From contig OZ038422.1 of NCBI GenBank assembly GCA_964036155.1, forward strand, positions 45,345,201 to 45,409,200: a stretch of DNA of 64,000 nucleotides, given 5' to 3'. Below are positions 1 through 11,968 of the stretch, one piece after another (the stretch's first letter is position 1; each line of letters begins with the position of its first letter). The position numbers and the translations under genes are program-made. The notes under the pieces are model-generated. The model was not told the DNA's origin. It searched no databases and saw only the letters and a list, made by a program, of their open reading frames with translations. Source of the DNA: Diploscapter coronatus. Its lineage: Eukaryota > Nematoda > Chromadorea > Rhabditida > Rhabditidae.

Positions 1-885
1 GCCCTCGGGCAGTTCGCGTCATTTTCCAGTAACTACAAATCACTTATTTAGAATTTTTTTTTTTCGAGAAAAAGCAATCATGATTACTTTATCCTCAGAA
101 ATCGGCTCCGAAAATATAGCTACAGGTGACCAATTTGTAGGCCAAGTTGTGAGGTTTTGGGGATAAGTTCCATTGGATTGCGAGTAAAATCCAGCAAAGA
201 ATGATGCTGCAGATTGTAGACAGCGAGGCATTCCGCACGATCGGATGTAAACCTGGAAGAAATAACTAATTTTGAATAATTTTATCATCATGTCATGAAG
301 AATTGCAAAAGTAGAAAATTATTGTGTGTGATTTTCAACAAAACTTATCGAGGGTTTAGATTAAGATTTGTAACAACTCTCGGGAATTAGGTTTACAAAT
401 AGACGATAGATTGTGAATCAGGAGTGTGTAGAATTCGAATTTTGAAAACTTCTGAGTCGAATTCGAAGTCGGAAATCGAAGTTCCGCACACCCCTGTTGT
501 GAGTTATTCTTTCTTACATCTGAGTTCCTATAATTGGGACTCATGAATTTCAATGTGTCAATGTAACGTTTCTTGAACACTAATCCAAGATTCATAGCTT
601 GAGCCATTCCTTCCTGAATGGGTAGGAAAAATGATAAGATTATTTTTCTAACTGTCATTAATTCTCCGCTAGGCCACTGATTCCAGAAGCTCAAATATGG
701 GTCATTTGGATAGCATTTCATTGGAGAGCGAAGTCCGTGACGAAATAGCTAAAATTGTAATTCCAAATTTAAGATAAATTCTAGTGCATACTCACAAAAT
801 TAACTTGAACAAGTTCATCAGCTTTTGCCATAGAAATTATCGATATAATAGAGAGAATATGGGTTGATAAATATCTTTGAAGCAT
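1..885 (-). CDS. Histidine acid phosphatase, 5' part (3' end beyond window)
   Basis: Secreted or lysosomal-type histidine acid phosphatase that would hydrolyse phosphomonoesters. Five exons join in phase: 796-885, 653-748, 518-613, 88-252 and 1-32. The start gives a hydrophobic signal peptide ending near ...SMAKADELVQ. Exon 2 holds the phosphohistidine signature RHGLRSP (RHGxRxP) followed by YPNDPY, as in the family; later come EGMAQAMNLG, VYIRSCGMPRC and AGFY, all at the usual spacing. The last visible piece reads LLENDANCPR, matching the conserved NCPR-like region. The distal HD catalytic motif and the C-terminus lie outside the window, so I cannot tell whether the enzyme is intact. Intron 2 is only about 39 bases. 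A degenerate GAATTC-rich repeat sits in intron 3 near 430-495. Family assignment is firm; the exact paralogue is not. Confidence 0.88.
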
Positions 886-1977
886 TCCAATAAAACCTAA
901 AAAGACTTATTGTCAAAGACCAGAAATTTTAGAGAAGGTAAATGCAGCGAAAATTTGAAATCGCAAAGTGCATATTGCGTATTTTGGAGTCTGTCGTAGA
1001 AATTCGCTTCTTGTCGTCTCAAGTTATTGGCAATTGACGATTAGTTGCGTTGAATTCTAAAATTATTCCATGATAGAAATGTAATAGAATGTGCTTATGA
1101 TGTTTGAATCGTTCTTTAATCTGAAAATTTTTTAATTACCTTCAATCGAACAAAATTGCAAATTCACGAAGCCAAATTTTCCGATAATCATGAGGCTTGT
1201 CTTTTGAATGCAGTTTTATTCACTTTATTTCATGCCATTCTTATCGATGTTATACGCATAGACGGTAATTAAAGTCTGCTTTTTTTATCCTGAACAGAAC
1301 AATAAAGTACAACGTTCTAGCTGATCTTTAAAGGCACTGCACTATTTGTTCAATCGTCGAAAAACCGAATAAAAACTCGATTGAATTACGAATTGTTTAG
1401 AATATCAGTAGGATATGAATAAGATAGTCACATTTGGAATAACGCATTATATTTATTTCAGGATATTTGTAGCAAGTCCATAAAATTCTCGGCAAATAAT
1501 TGACAATTCGTAATGTCGTGAACCTTTCTGAATAGGCTATTTTTTAAAAATATATATTTTTTCATTATTTTCCCATCTTTAATTGAATTTCGATGGAAAA
1601 AACTTTCATTCTTATTTCAGCTTTTCAACGGCTAGCAATCGAAAGAGCCATCAGATCTCACATGTGGATCAGAGCTGCGCGAAATTCAAGTTTTAGAGAA
1701 GACAGAAAAGCGAAATAATCGATACACTAGCATGGAAAGAGAAAAGAAAAAGATAATTTCGACTTCGCGCAGTCCTATCTGTCTGGGATGGAGCTTCAAA
1801 ATTTCCATCATTTGGGACCGAAATCCGTTAATTTTCCTATCATCCTGTCAAGCTTTCTAGGTACAAAACATGTTTTTATGCCAAGAAAGACATATGTTGT
1901 TCGACCAAAATGTTGGTGAATCCTGATGAGCATTTCAGTATTTCATATTCTGGGACTAATCTTCAAAATGTAAACTT
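886..1977. other. Intergenic, no gene seen
   Basis: About 1.1 kb upstream of the acid phosphatase. AT-rich, no open frame with coding character on either strand, no RNA gene recognised. Confidence 0.5.
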
Positions 1978-2095
1978 CTTGTACTTTTTACTCTCAGGTT
2001 ACTCTTACCCTTTTTTCTTTTCCCCTTGCTATTTTCCAAAAAGGGATAAAAGCTACAAAAGGGTAAGAGTAACTCTTAGGTCTAAAAAGTGCAAG
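1978..2095. repeat. Imperfect inverted repeat (foldback element)
   Basis: The left arm 1978-2014 and right arm 2057-2095 are near reverse complements, sharing the block GTTACTCTTACCCTTTT and flanking matches, with a 42-base spacer. It looks like a small foldback element or MITE. Any frame running through it (for example 1910-2224 on +) is better explained by the repeat than by a gene. Confidence 0.7.
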
Positions 2096-2482
2096 ATGCC
2101 TACCACTCTCTTTCCATTGTCCCCCGCTGACCCTTTTTCTAGCACTCTGCATCTCTCTTTACGCATAGTCGTGACGCGCATTTTTCGCAAGAAGATTTTT
2201 AACACGAACCGTCACTTCACTTGACCGATACGATAAAATAGCGCACGCCATTTAGGCTCACGACATCTCTGTCATCACAACATATACACGAGTCGCCCAA
2301 ATAATTGAAATTTCTTTGAAAAAGACGCCTAACTTGCCATAATAAAACACAATCGATGATATGATAATCCTTCATAATGTTAGAATTCTATCCATGAAAT
2401 AGACTATATAATAAGTCCGTTGCCAAATAGATTGAGTGATGTTTGATACAAAAAAAAGCAGAAATTGGAAATTCGACCAAAT

Positions 2483-3062
2483 TTATTTGATTAGCTTGCA
2501 AAAGTAGTTCAAAAATAGTTGAGTGCACTGTCTGAAATGTCCTCGATATTTCATAGCCCAAACGTAGTTGGTTTCATAACTGATTCTGTTGAAATTCAAT
2601 ATAATTTTAGAGCATGCAGAAATGTCGTTTTTGATAAAAGTAAATTCATGTAGATTTTCTGCCTTTATATAATGTTGTAACGTTTCCAAATGAAAGATCG
2701 GCATATTCATCTTTATCGTTGCAATATCGCGACATTTTTGGGTTTCCTAATTTAAGATCTTATTCATTTTATGAGAAAATTTCATTATGACAATAAATAT
2801 AAGAATACTATTATATGAAAATATTTCGACATCCAATGAAACAGTGATAGAATAGCAATTCTGCTATAGATCTCCTTCATTATTTCTCTACTTTTTTCAT
2901 TCGATAATAGCACGACAAATTCAAATCGTCGATATTTGAATTGTCTCTATATGCAATCTGAGGTGTTGAATTCAGAAGAAAAGAAAAGCCAACGTTGTAT
3001 ACAACGGCCGTTATAAAATTAAAAACAATTGAACAACGGATTGAGCAATGTGGTATGTGCAT
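2483..3062 (-). CDS. Putative small secreted protein, two exons, unrecognised
   Basis: Exon 1 (2892-3062) starts with a hydrophobic N-terminus (core IVFNFITAVVYNVGFSFLL) that could be a signal sequence. Its donor AAA|GTAGAG joins in phase 0 to acceptor TTAG|GAA of exon 2 (2483-2746), giving about 144 residues with no internal stop. The mature part has spaced cysteines (NLSCYY, QKCRD, SACSK, FRQCTQ, YFCKL), which fits a disulphide-bonded nematode secreted protein such as the loosely defined DUF19-like group, but I do not recognise a specific family. It lies 130 bases upstream of, and divergent from, the GT92 gene. Moderate to low confidence: support is signal peptide, splice phase and cysteine spacing only. 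Confidence 0.42.
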
Positions 3063-3192
3063 ATATTTTATTCAAATAACATTACTTATCCATTATACCA
3101 TTTGATATTTCACGTTTTGTGCTCTATAGAATTTTCTTTTCAAGTTAGCGCTGTTCAGGAACAACTTTTATATTGATAATTCAAATTATAGG

Positions 3193-6100
3193 ATGCTCTA
3201 TGCAGTTTCGCTGAAGAAATTCAAACTGATATCAGTGACAGCCCTTCTCTCTGTCAATTGCTTGTTCATCATCAACCTGATGAGCAAGTTTCAAATTGTC
3301 GTTCGAAATCCAGACGATAATGGAAATTTAACTTACTCTTCAGCTCAATTGGCACCTAGCATTTCCAGGACCATCAGTAAAAGAAATGGTAAGCTAGCAG
3401 TAAATTTATTTCGAATTAAAAATTTTATAGCACTTCAAGCAATGGTGTTGGAACTTGACCCTTCGATTTTACTAATTTTAAGTGAAATCGAATTAACTTT
3501 TTAAGACTCGTTGTGAAGTTGCAATTTTCTACTGCATAGTTGTACGATTACGTGTGAGTGTAGTATCTTGTGGTTGATTAGGTTACAGGCTCTCTGTCCA
3601 TAGTAGGAACCAGAATGGGCAGAGCAGCTGGCTGGAGTGATTTACAGAGAGTTATTGTTGTTGCAGCAAGTCGAGAAGACAGTTTACTTTACATAGACTT
3701 TATTCCAATCGAGCAAACGAAGTGATAATGAGATTGTTGAGGTTGTGAGGGAAATGCTAATAGGTCAATAATATCTAAAACTATGCATATGGTATCAAGT
3801 ATGTATTTATCAATCTTTCATTTAAGTCAAGGAATTCAACAATACAAGCAGGACATTGCCATATCACGATCTACACATGCAGTGGATGAAGAATAACGTC
3901 TCGTTAAGGGTATGAATTATCTGGTCGCAAATTGTATGGCTATGTCGATTTTTAGGTAAATGGGCATACGAACATTTCGTTGATATCTGCTTTTGAATAT
4001 ACCGATCAGATTGCAATCCACATCACTTCAGAAAATTTGCTCGGGTAGGTTTCCCTTATTAAATTTATAAGCTTTTTCAACAGCAATATAGAATGAAACA
4101 TGATTGTCTTTTCAATCAAATAATCCTTCTTTCCTTATCACATAAAATTTGCCATTCATTATCTTTTTATCTTCAGCATTTCCTAGTACTCCATATTTTT
4201 CCGATAGTTTGTTTCATATATCTGGAGAGACAATTTAGGAAGAAAGTTTACTGCCATTATTATGATGCAATGAGAAAGCCTTTGCAAACTCCCTTCGAAG
4301 CTCACGTATTCCCCGAGAGTGTGATTTACTGTCTGCCCCGACCAGGAACTAAATTCGTGTCTCTCAGTCGGAACCAGCAAGACGAGCCTGATTATCCCGT
4401 TCCTCTTATTGACAGAACCATGCAAGGTAACAATATTTTGATATCACATTTTTTTCTATCAAATATTTTTTCATTCGAGAACAAATAACAAGGCAATGCG
4501 GAAGCTCGTCGTTTGATGAGAAAAAAGTGAGGGAAAACTATTCTCATAGAGGCACGTATTTGGTATCTTTTGCAAGTTTTTTCGAGTTGATGTTTGAATA
4601 TGATTTATTCGCCTAAAAAGCTGAGAATAGTATTTTAGTTCAAACATATTGTGAATGAAAAGAGTGTCGAGTAGAGATTTCTCAAAAATATGACCGAAAT
4701 AGCACTGATCTCTTAAGGTAAAAGTTGGCACGTCATTGCCGGTAACTCGTAAATAACGAGACCCTTTTTAATAAATGACGGGAAGTTGTGTGCAATGACT
4801 TAGGGTAAAGCGAGATAGTGTGGGAAAGATCGGCTAGATCATCCCGTCAAATACGAATTGCCTTATTGTCTATTTTATTCCACGACTATCCTGAAGTTGG
4901 AATGCAAATACAATATAACCCTGGTTATTGGCTTTATAATAATAACCAAGATTCATAAATTTGTGACTTTTTCGACTTTAATTTCCAAATGCACCTAAAT
5001 TGCACTCAACTCCTTCCTATTCACGTTACTGAAATCCCATATTTGTTCATCCAATCCCTCCAAGCAATGCTACATGATTTTTTTCCAGAGCCGGTCCATT
5101 ATTTCTCTGTTTGCGTAGCTCCATTTTTTGGTACAGAACCGAAGTGGTTGATGATTAGCGAATTCGTTGAATATTACAAACTGCAGGTGCTGAAAATATT
5201 CGGGCAGTCTGGAGAAAAAACACGGCAACAAAACGACAAGACATACGAAATAGTGTAGGATGGTGTACAAACAAACTGGATAATTTGTTACTTCGTACCT
5301 TACAAAACGGCATGGAAAAACTTCTTCCTGCCTTGTCCTATACTCTACCCTTAACTATAGGTTACGAAGTAACGAATTATCCAAAATAGGGGAAAGTCGT
5401 GTTTGTTTCTTTTCCTATAATATTTCGCTGTCTTGTTATCTTGCTTTTTCCAGACTGCCAATATTTGAACAAATTCATTTTTGCATAACTATGGAATTTA
5501 GGGCGCAACGCATTTCTTCTTTTATGTAGTGAATCTGAGTAATTACGACATGAAAATACTGAATGACTATGTTCGGACTGGAGATGCAGAAGTCACAATT
5601 ATCTACAATCGATTCGACAGGGCGGAATACGATTGGCAGAGAAACATCATTCAGGTTGAATAAACAGAAAATATTTTAGTGAAGTAGATATACTCATAAG
5701 CATCTTCAAGTTTATCATTGTCGATTTATGACTTTTTGAAAATCATATGGCATCATGGCACGAGACATAGAATAGGTTAGGGGGATTGCAGGCTAATGCA
5801 TCTCTCCTCATGCTATTTCGCCACATCTCGTGTTATGATGTCATACGTTTTCCAGGTTACCAAAAATTTTTAAATGATACCTTTAGAACTGTCTTCTCCA
5901 AAGTCGCAACTTCTCCTATTGGACTGCATTTGTTGATCTTGATGAGAGGTTGGCGATGACTCGATTCAATGGAACTGTTGTAGATTATCTCAAGTTAGAA
6001 AGACAGTTTATTTTTTTAAATTTAAATGATTACACTTTAGACAGGTGAAAGATCCCTTAATTGGAAATTTGCAATTTCGACAAACTTGGCTAATGAAAAC

Positions 6101-6660
6101 GGAGACACAGCCTGGGAGATACGTTAATGACGAAGAGGTTTGGGATGATAGTATTCAAAGCTAGAAAATTACATGATTATTAAAATTTTAAAAAGTGATT
6201 GCATGAGTGAAAAATAATCAATTTTCATCTAAATTATTAATTGAAAGAATAGTCTTATCTAACAAAGTTATTTAGACAGTGAAATGGATGCCTACACAGC
6301 GATATCGGAATACGAGTTCAGTCGGGCCTCATGGGCACACTACCAAATGCATCATCAGATCAAACACCGTCGGTGCTATGTTTGTGCATTACCCAATGGT
6401 CTTCTATCCAGGCTATAAAAAACATGAAATGGAACCATGGGAAGGAGTTGTGAGGTTGGTTTTTTTTTTAATATTTAATACTCTTTTAATCATAATTTAG
6501 ACATTATCGTGATTTGAATTTGGGAAATTGGGGTAAGACATGGCTTAAGGACATCGAAAAATTTGGATCATTTCAAAATACGACAATGGACCTGGTCACA
6601 TCACATAAATTAATCGACGCAGTTGTGAAACGAGTGAAATATGTCTACGAAAAATCATAG
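3193..6660 (+). CDS. GT92-family (DUF23) glycosyltransferase, type II membrane protein
   Basis: Golgi-type glycosyltransferase of family 92; characterised nematode members add galactose to N-glycan core fucose. The first exon (3193-3388) encodes a short cytosolic tail and a signal anchor (ISVTALLSVNCLFIINLM). Later exons carry family landmarks in order: ISAFEYTDQ, CHYYDAMRKPL, the block HYFSVCVAPFFG.EPKWL near 5090-5185, GATHFFFYVVNLSNYD (from 5502), YWTAFVDLDERL with the DxD-type DLD (near 5910), and a C-terminal HYRDLNLGNWGK ending at 6660. Intron 5187-5501 is almost entirely an inverted repeat. Two points are unresolved: the junction after ...DFIPIEQTK near 3722, where the frame hits TGA and phase is uncertain, and a short exon expected between ...RNIIQ (5657) and the NCLLQSR exon, which I could not place. 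Confidence 0.9.
4920..4948. repeat. Short hairpin in GT92 intron
   Basis: TGGTTATT and AATAACCA form an 8-base perfect inverted repeat around an 11-base AT-rich loop inside the GT92 intron. It is probably incidental. Confidence 0.35.
5192..5470. repeat. Long inverted repeat filling a GT92 intron
   Basis: The left arm (5192-5302) and right arm (about 5359-5470) are reverse complements over roughly 110 bases with scattered mismatches. The inner 25 bases (GGATAATTTGTTACTTCG and onward) match best, and the outer ends share GGCAGTCTGGA. The unit spans nearly the whole intron between donor 5187 and acceptor 5501. It looks like a foldback MITE. Confidence 0.8.
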
Positions 6661-6742
6661 AGATCTTAGAATAATTAGTTTATTGTATTATGGGTAGAAA
6701 ACAATGCGTGTCACTTATTAATAAATGCATAATAAAAATAAA

Positions 6743-8329
6743 TCAATAGAAGTTCAAATGGATATGGGAAGAAATTCCATAGTTTGACTTATGATTTTCG
6801 AATAATTCATACAAAGCGTTGCAATAAGTCGAGTGTAATGAATCGATTTGGTTCTTACTCGGTTCATCGATTTTATCGACACTGAATCGAAGCAGTTATG
6901 ACTGATGAGAGGAAATAAAATTCAAATGATACTCAAATCACTACTAACTGAATAGGCTCTCCAACGACCGATGTTACAGGACGTCTGTGGGGCATTATTC
7001 CTAATGACAAATCAAATGCATGGCGACATCTGAACATGGGAATTACGAAGCCAAATATCGATTTGATCTTCAGCTGTAATGTTATATTGATCAACTTTAC
7101 TGCATTATCATAATCGGTAATAACCTGAAAATTCCTCACGAGTGAGCCTTTCGGGTTTGGAAATTGTTCAAAAAGTGTGTTCTCTCCAAAATTGTACATC
7201 GGTACCAAATCGGCACTAAATTCGACAATCTATTGATATTTTTCCTTTGTATTATCGATTATACCCATGTTTCAATGCGTATTTGCAGAAACCTCGTCTT
7301 GATAAGATATTGAGATCGTAACAGTCGGGTTGTGAATCGAGAATTTCTGTCGTTCCTCCAACAGCAATAACGACCGCGCGATCTAGAAGCGTTATTTGGA
7401 ATAAAAACTCAGTAAAATCCTACTTTTTCCTGGGTTTGCCAGCAAATATTCAAGAGATTCAGCCGAAGAATCTACTCCACCTAAAAATTCGAATATCAAG
7501 TTTTATATGAAATCCAGGGCTTAAAGTGTTTAACACTGGAGTGTCAATGTCATAAAAGTGTCAAGTTTTAAGTCCTGATGGAATTTGAAATAATTTAGAA
7601 GAAAGATACAACTAAAAATGTCTCGGACCTGTGAGCATGAATATCTCTCGCCTCAATGGAAAGTAGAAATGCTGACTCATAATTAATGGTATCGGTTCGA
7701 TGCCAGGGAATTTGTCCTAAAATTAAGCTAAAAGTTCATCTCTATGCAGGTTATTAGGCGAAAATTTATCTGAAACCCAGTTGCGTTTGTCGAAGAATGC
7801 ACTGTAGAAGCAATAGACAAGACACCATGCGGATGCGAACTGCAATTAGTTTGATTTTAGGAAAATTCGTTACTATCTACCAAATAATATAATTCTTATT
7901 CGGTGGAAGATCTGAAGTTTTAATTAATTTCAGAGGAAAATATTCTGCCAAATATTTCCATTCTCGACATTCTTTCCACCATTTCTAAAAATTTATTTTT
8001 TACTTCAAAAAGAAAAAAGCGGTTGAATATTGAGTACCCAAGGATATGATCCACGTGCGCTATTTTTTAAATCGTAAATGTACCACGTAAAATATAGGGG
8101 CATCGTCCACCAAATTGAAGTGAAAAAGAAGATATAAATTGGCAGCCAAAATTATTTTCATTTAAAAAAACTGATTGAATCCTACCGAAATTGAAAATAA
8201 AGGCAGTAGAAGCATGATAAAGACGTAGTGCATTACAGCAAGATTTTGAAGCAAGTTAGTCCATAATTTGCTGTTTTTACACAATAATTGACTTCTTATA
8301 GAAAATGATTGAGCCAATATCAATCTCAT
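6743..8329 (-). CDS. DGAT2: DGAT2-family acyltransferase, copy A
   Basis: Acyl-CoA:diacylglycerol (or monoacylglycerol) acyltransferase of the DGAT2 family, an ER membrane enzyme of triacylglycerol synthesis. Landmarks in order: N-terminal hydrophobic hairpin (LAVMHYVFIMLLLPLFS), RGSYPW, AEYFPLKLIKTSDLP with the conserved YFP, the catalytic HPHG in SHPHGVLSIAS, FPGIEPIPLIM, GGVDSSAESLEYLL, RAVVIAVGGTTE, LKHGADLVPMYNFGEN, then RRPVTSVVGEPI and a C-terminal HSTYCNALYELFENHK. Final exon 6743-6881 joins the upstream exon in phase 2. The start at 8329 is a guess; another upstream M is possible. First of three tandem same-strand copies. Confidence 0.9.
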
Positions 8330-9108
8330 AATGAAAAATATCTCCAGTTTGAAAAAGTAATTGAATAGTTGATACTGATTTCCAATCGTGGCCAACTATC
8401 GACCTATCACAATGATTTTGTCGTGAATGTGGATTGATAAAATGAGCATGATGGATCACAGATTTGCATAATAAATTTCACGAAACAGATTATTTGAGTG
8501 CAATGACAACTTGTAAACGCATTATTTTTCGATACGGGTGGATATACGGAACGGGAAAATCGGCAGAAACTTAGAAGAAAACTATTATTAGTAGAATTAA
8601 GAATTTAAAGTTTTAGGCCAGAACACTGAAACACTCGACACCGGGGCGTTCGAAATTTGAATTTAAAAAATTCAGAATAAGAATTGAAACTTTTCGCGAC
8701 ACCGAAATCAGAATCTGAATGGAAATTTTTCCGAGTTAGGAATCGAAATTTCACACACACACACTTGTTAAACACTACATGGACAATGCAGTATCCATGT
8801 TCTTCCTGTGCTTAAACTGTAATGTACCTATATCGTTCATGTCCGAAAAGTGCCCTCAACATAAGTTCTGTCTGATTCATTGCAAAGTTGATCAAAAGTA
8901 TTTTTCTATCCTCACTATACGAAATCATGCAAATGATCGTCTAGTAAATCGCAACACGAGTTATCATCCCTATTATAATAAAAATTCATGCGATAGACAT
9001 TAAAAACGCAAATAATTTCCAGAAATTTAATGGCCAAAAGTTTAATAGTTCAATAGGTCATTTTCATTTTACAAGTAGTACACATTCAACAAAGTTTAAT
9101 GGACAGCT
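8330..9108. other. Intergenic between DGAT2 copies A and B, with a dispersed repeat
   Basis: No gene supported. 8640-8765 is a GAATTC/GGAATCGAA-rich degenerate repeat ending in a CACACACA tract, and it resembles 430-500 in the acid phosphatase intron. The + frame 8779-9003 shows no family features. Confidence 0.45.
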
Positions 9109-10521
9109 TTAATGAAAATTTAGATGAGTATGAGGTGAAATGCCGAAGTTCGATTTGTGTTCTTCAAACAGTTCAATCAAAGCTTCACAATAGGTTGAAT
9201 GAAGTTTATCAATCTGATCCTGAGATGGTTCAGGAACTTTATCCACTCTGCATTAGTTTTTCCATCTAAAAGCTTTTATTGACCAACTTACCTAATCGGT
9301 TTTCCTATCACTGAATTCACCGGTCGTCGAAATGGCAAAATTCCAAGATGCCAAGAGAGAAATCTACCTAACTTTGGGAAAATAGGGCAGAATCCAAAAA
9401 TTGACTTGAAATTATCCTAATAATTTTCTTTTTTACTCTTTCGAAATTCATTATACCTGAAGACTTCTATAAAATGTTCCCTCTCGATTATCCATCTGTT
9501 CGTAGATATCGTTTTCACCGAAATTGAACATTGGAACTAAATCGGCTCTAAAAATTTTACCATAAAATAATTTACAACACGGCATTTTACCCGTATTTTA
9601 GAGCGTATTTACAGAATCCGCGACGATTTTTGAGGTAGAGGTCGAAATTTCCTGGATGTGAGAACATAGATTCCCTTGCTCCACCCACAACGTCGCAAAT
9701 TGCAAATCCTCGAATTCTTTCATCTTTCACAAAATCTCACAAATCCTAACCTTTCTTTGGGCCATTCAGAAAATATTCCAACGATTCAGGCGAAGTACTC
9801 ACTCCTCCTAAATCATTACTTTTTACGAAAGATATTTTTTCGAACCTGTCCATAGACCAATTTCTCGCCGAAACGGAAAATAAAACTGTGATGGCAATGT
9901 CATGAGGGTTGATGTTATTCCGGGATATTTTTTCTAAAAATTATACTTCGAAAATAAATGCGTGAAGAATTTTCACAGGAAATCCCGTGGCATCAGTCAA
10001 TAAATTAATAAATATAGAAATTGAGAAGACGCCATGTGGATGTGAGCTGAAATTTAGTGTCGTCTAACGAGATTACGATTAGCTCACCAAATTATGTAAT
10101 TTCGATCCGGAGGCAAATCAGCTGTTTTCACTAATGTCATTGGAAAATATTCAACGAAATATTTCCAGAATCCATTATATTTGAACCATTTCTGGAAAAG
10201 AAAAGTTATGTTAGTCGATTTTCAGTCAAATAGAAAGGATAATAAAATTCAAACCCAAGGATGTGATCCACGGGTCGGACTTTCGAAATCGTAAATATAC
10301 CAAATCATGTAAATCGGTAAAATCCACCAAAATGAAGTGTTAAACCAAATGTAGTATGACAACTGAAATGTGACAATTATTAATTAGCTAATTAATTATT
10401 GGCTGCTTACCACAATAGTTAACGGAGCCAAGGGGACCAGAATTAAAACAATGATGAAAACGATCAAAGTTTGTAGAAAATTCATCCAAGTTAATTTGGT
10501 CCACTGAATCTTTCGTTTCAT
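9109..10521 (-). CDS. DGAT2: DGAT2-family acyltransferase, copy B
   Basis: Second DGAT2-type acyltransferase, with the same exon plan as copies A and C. It starts MKRKIQWTKLTWMNFLQTL, followed by a hydrophobic hairpin (VFIIVLILVPLAPLTIV). It keeps EYFPMTLVKTADLPPDRN, the catalytic HPHG in SSHPHGVFSIS, FPGITS, a GGVSTSPESLEYFL-like block, the FGEND element near 9500, and the C-terminal RVDKVPEPSQDQIDKLHSTY. The tail (CEALIELFEEHKSNFGISP) is closer to copy C than to copy A, suggesting B and C separated more recently. Helitron remnants lie upstream of its start. I see no frame break. Confidence 0.9.
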
Positions 10522-10711
10522 TATTATGCACGTCTCTTTCTCTATACAGAGTCAGGACGTCTCGAGAAATAACGGAGTGCAAAACTTTCGATAGTTTGAT
10601 ATGCTAAATTTGTATCGATATCTTGAAAATTCGTTCAGCGTAATTTTTTCGTCGTTGACTTTTCGTGTCTTTTCATGTGTTGAATTAGCATATGTTCAGT
10701 TTGATTATTGA

Positions 10712-11158
10712 AGATTTGAAAGTAAGTTATTTCTTGACCTGCTTCGTTTTGTTCTGGTGAGTCTCAAAAGAGCCAACGTTGTCCTTTTTAATTATGACGA
10801 AGATGATGTTGAGTTGGGGGCGAGCGCCGAAGAAAAAGGTAAAGTTGATAGTAAAGTAGGGACCGCGAATAACGACAACTACAATGAAGTTTTACGTTCC
10901 AACACTATGTTTTTCGATGCGGCTGTCAACGATTTTATTAAATTTAAAGTCCGCGAGTACAACCAAAGTCATCATGAGACAGTTTCTTATGTAGATATAA
11001 CGATTTGGCAAATAACTCATTATGATTTTTTTACGCTTCAAGATGATTACTTACAGTACGTTCGAGATTTTATAATTGCAAATGCTACATTTATGGTGCA
11101 TTTCAAGGAATATGCAAATCGTAACAGGCGTTCATTCAACGCTAATAGTCAAAAGTGA
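10712..11158 (+). pseudogene. Unrecognised open frame, possibly part of the Helitron
   Basis: A frame open from 10712 to the stop at 11158, without a clear ATG, with protein-like composition (FNYDEDDVELGASAEEKG early; YVDITIWQITHYDFF late). I recognise no family. It lies just upstream, on the same strand, of the Helitron N-terminal fragment, so it may be mobile-element cargo or an upstream element ORF. It could also be chance. Confidence 0.3.
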
Positions 11159-11428
11159 TCAAGAAATTGCTAGACAAAATGATAGCGTTTAGTTGTGGAG
11201 CATTTGTACGCTATTACACTACGAAAATAAAATTTTGAGCAATGATAGCTGACCCTTTTCATCAAATTCTACGATTCACGATACTTTACGTCCAGTTCAA
11301 AGAAATATGTCAAATGTTTCAAGTTTATCCTCATCTATCGCTAATTTGTCAACGAATACTTCAGCAAAGAGAGGTAGAAAAAGGAAAAGTGATGTGTGAA
11401 AAAACTGACTATAAAAAACGTCATATAA

Positions 11429-11968
11429 CGTACAACAAGAAACGAAACTTTAGCTGTCAATAACGAAAACGTAGAAAAGCATTCATTGGGAGATAGAGAT
11501 AAGGAATGTAGTGCGTGTAAAAGTTTACATTTTGCAGATGAGTATAAGTCAAAAAGTAATACGTATGATTCTTGCTGTTCTCACGGTAAATTTGTAGAAA
11601 ATAAGTTTGATGATTTTCCGCTAACGTTGAAAGAGCTACTTATGCGTGAACACGAATTTAGCACAAATTTTCCCGAAACTATTCGAAGCATTAATAGTGC
11701 GTTTGCATTTGGTAGTATGAAAGCAGAAACTGTCAATTTCCTTTCGGGATCACAATGTCTCAAGGTTCACGATCAAGTATATCATCACGTAAACATGTTT
11801 TTCCAACGACGAAGGATAGCAGTATGCACGTGCAGTAAAATACGTTTCAAGATGCAAGCGTGCCGAAACGGTAACATTTTTTCTAATTTTCTTTTCCTTT
11901 TTCTCGGGGGCGACCTTTTCTCTATTTCTTTTCCCATCTCTCATCGTAGCGCTTCCCCGCTCCTTTGA
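11429..11968 (+). pseudogene. Helitron Rep/helicase N-terminal fragment, truncated
   Basis: Reads ECSACKSLHFADEYKS..., then SCCSHGK, then FPLTLKELLM, then FPETIRSINSAFAFGSMK and KVHDQVYHHV. This is the order of the zinc-finger and Helitron_like_N segment of Helitron replicase-helicases: C-x2-C-x-LHF-x-E, CC-x-x-GK, IR-x-YN/S-x-AFA, GQ-x-YH. The frame opens after a stop at 11426 and has no credible ATG. After YHHV the homology stops and the frame decays into a T-rich stretch ending at 11968. The Rep nuclease and helicase domains are missing from the element, so this is a dead fragment. Confidence 0.72.

Noticed and set aside
1910..2224. 104-codon + strand open frame
   Set aside because: Runs through both arms of the inverted repeat at 1978-2095 and shows no family features.
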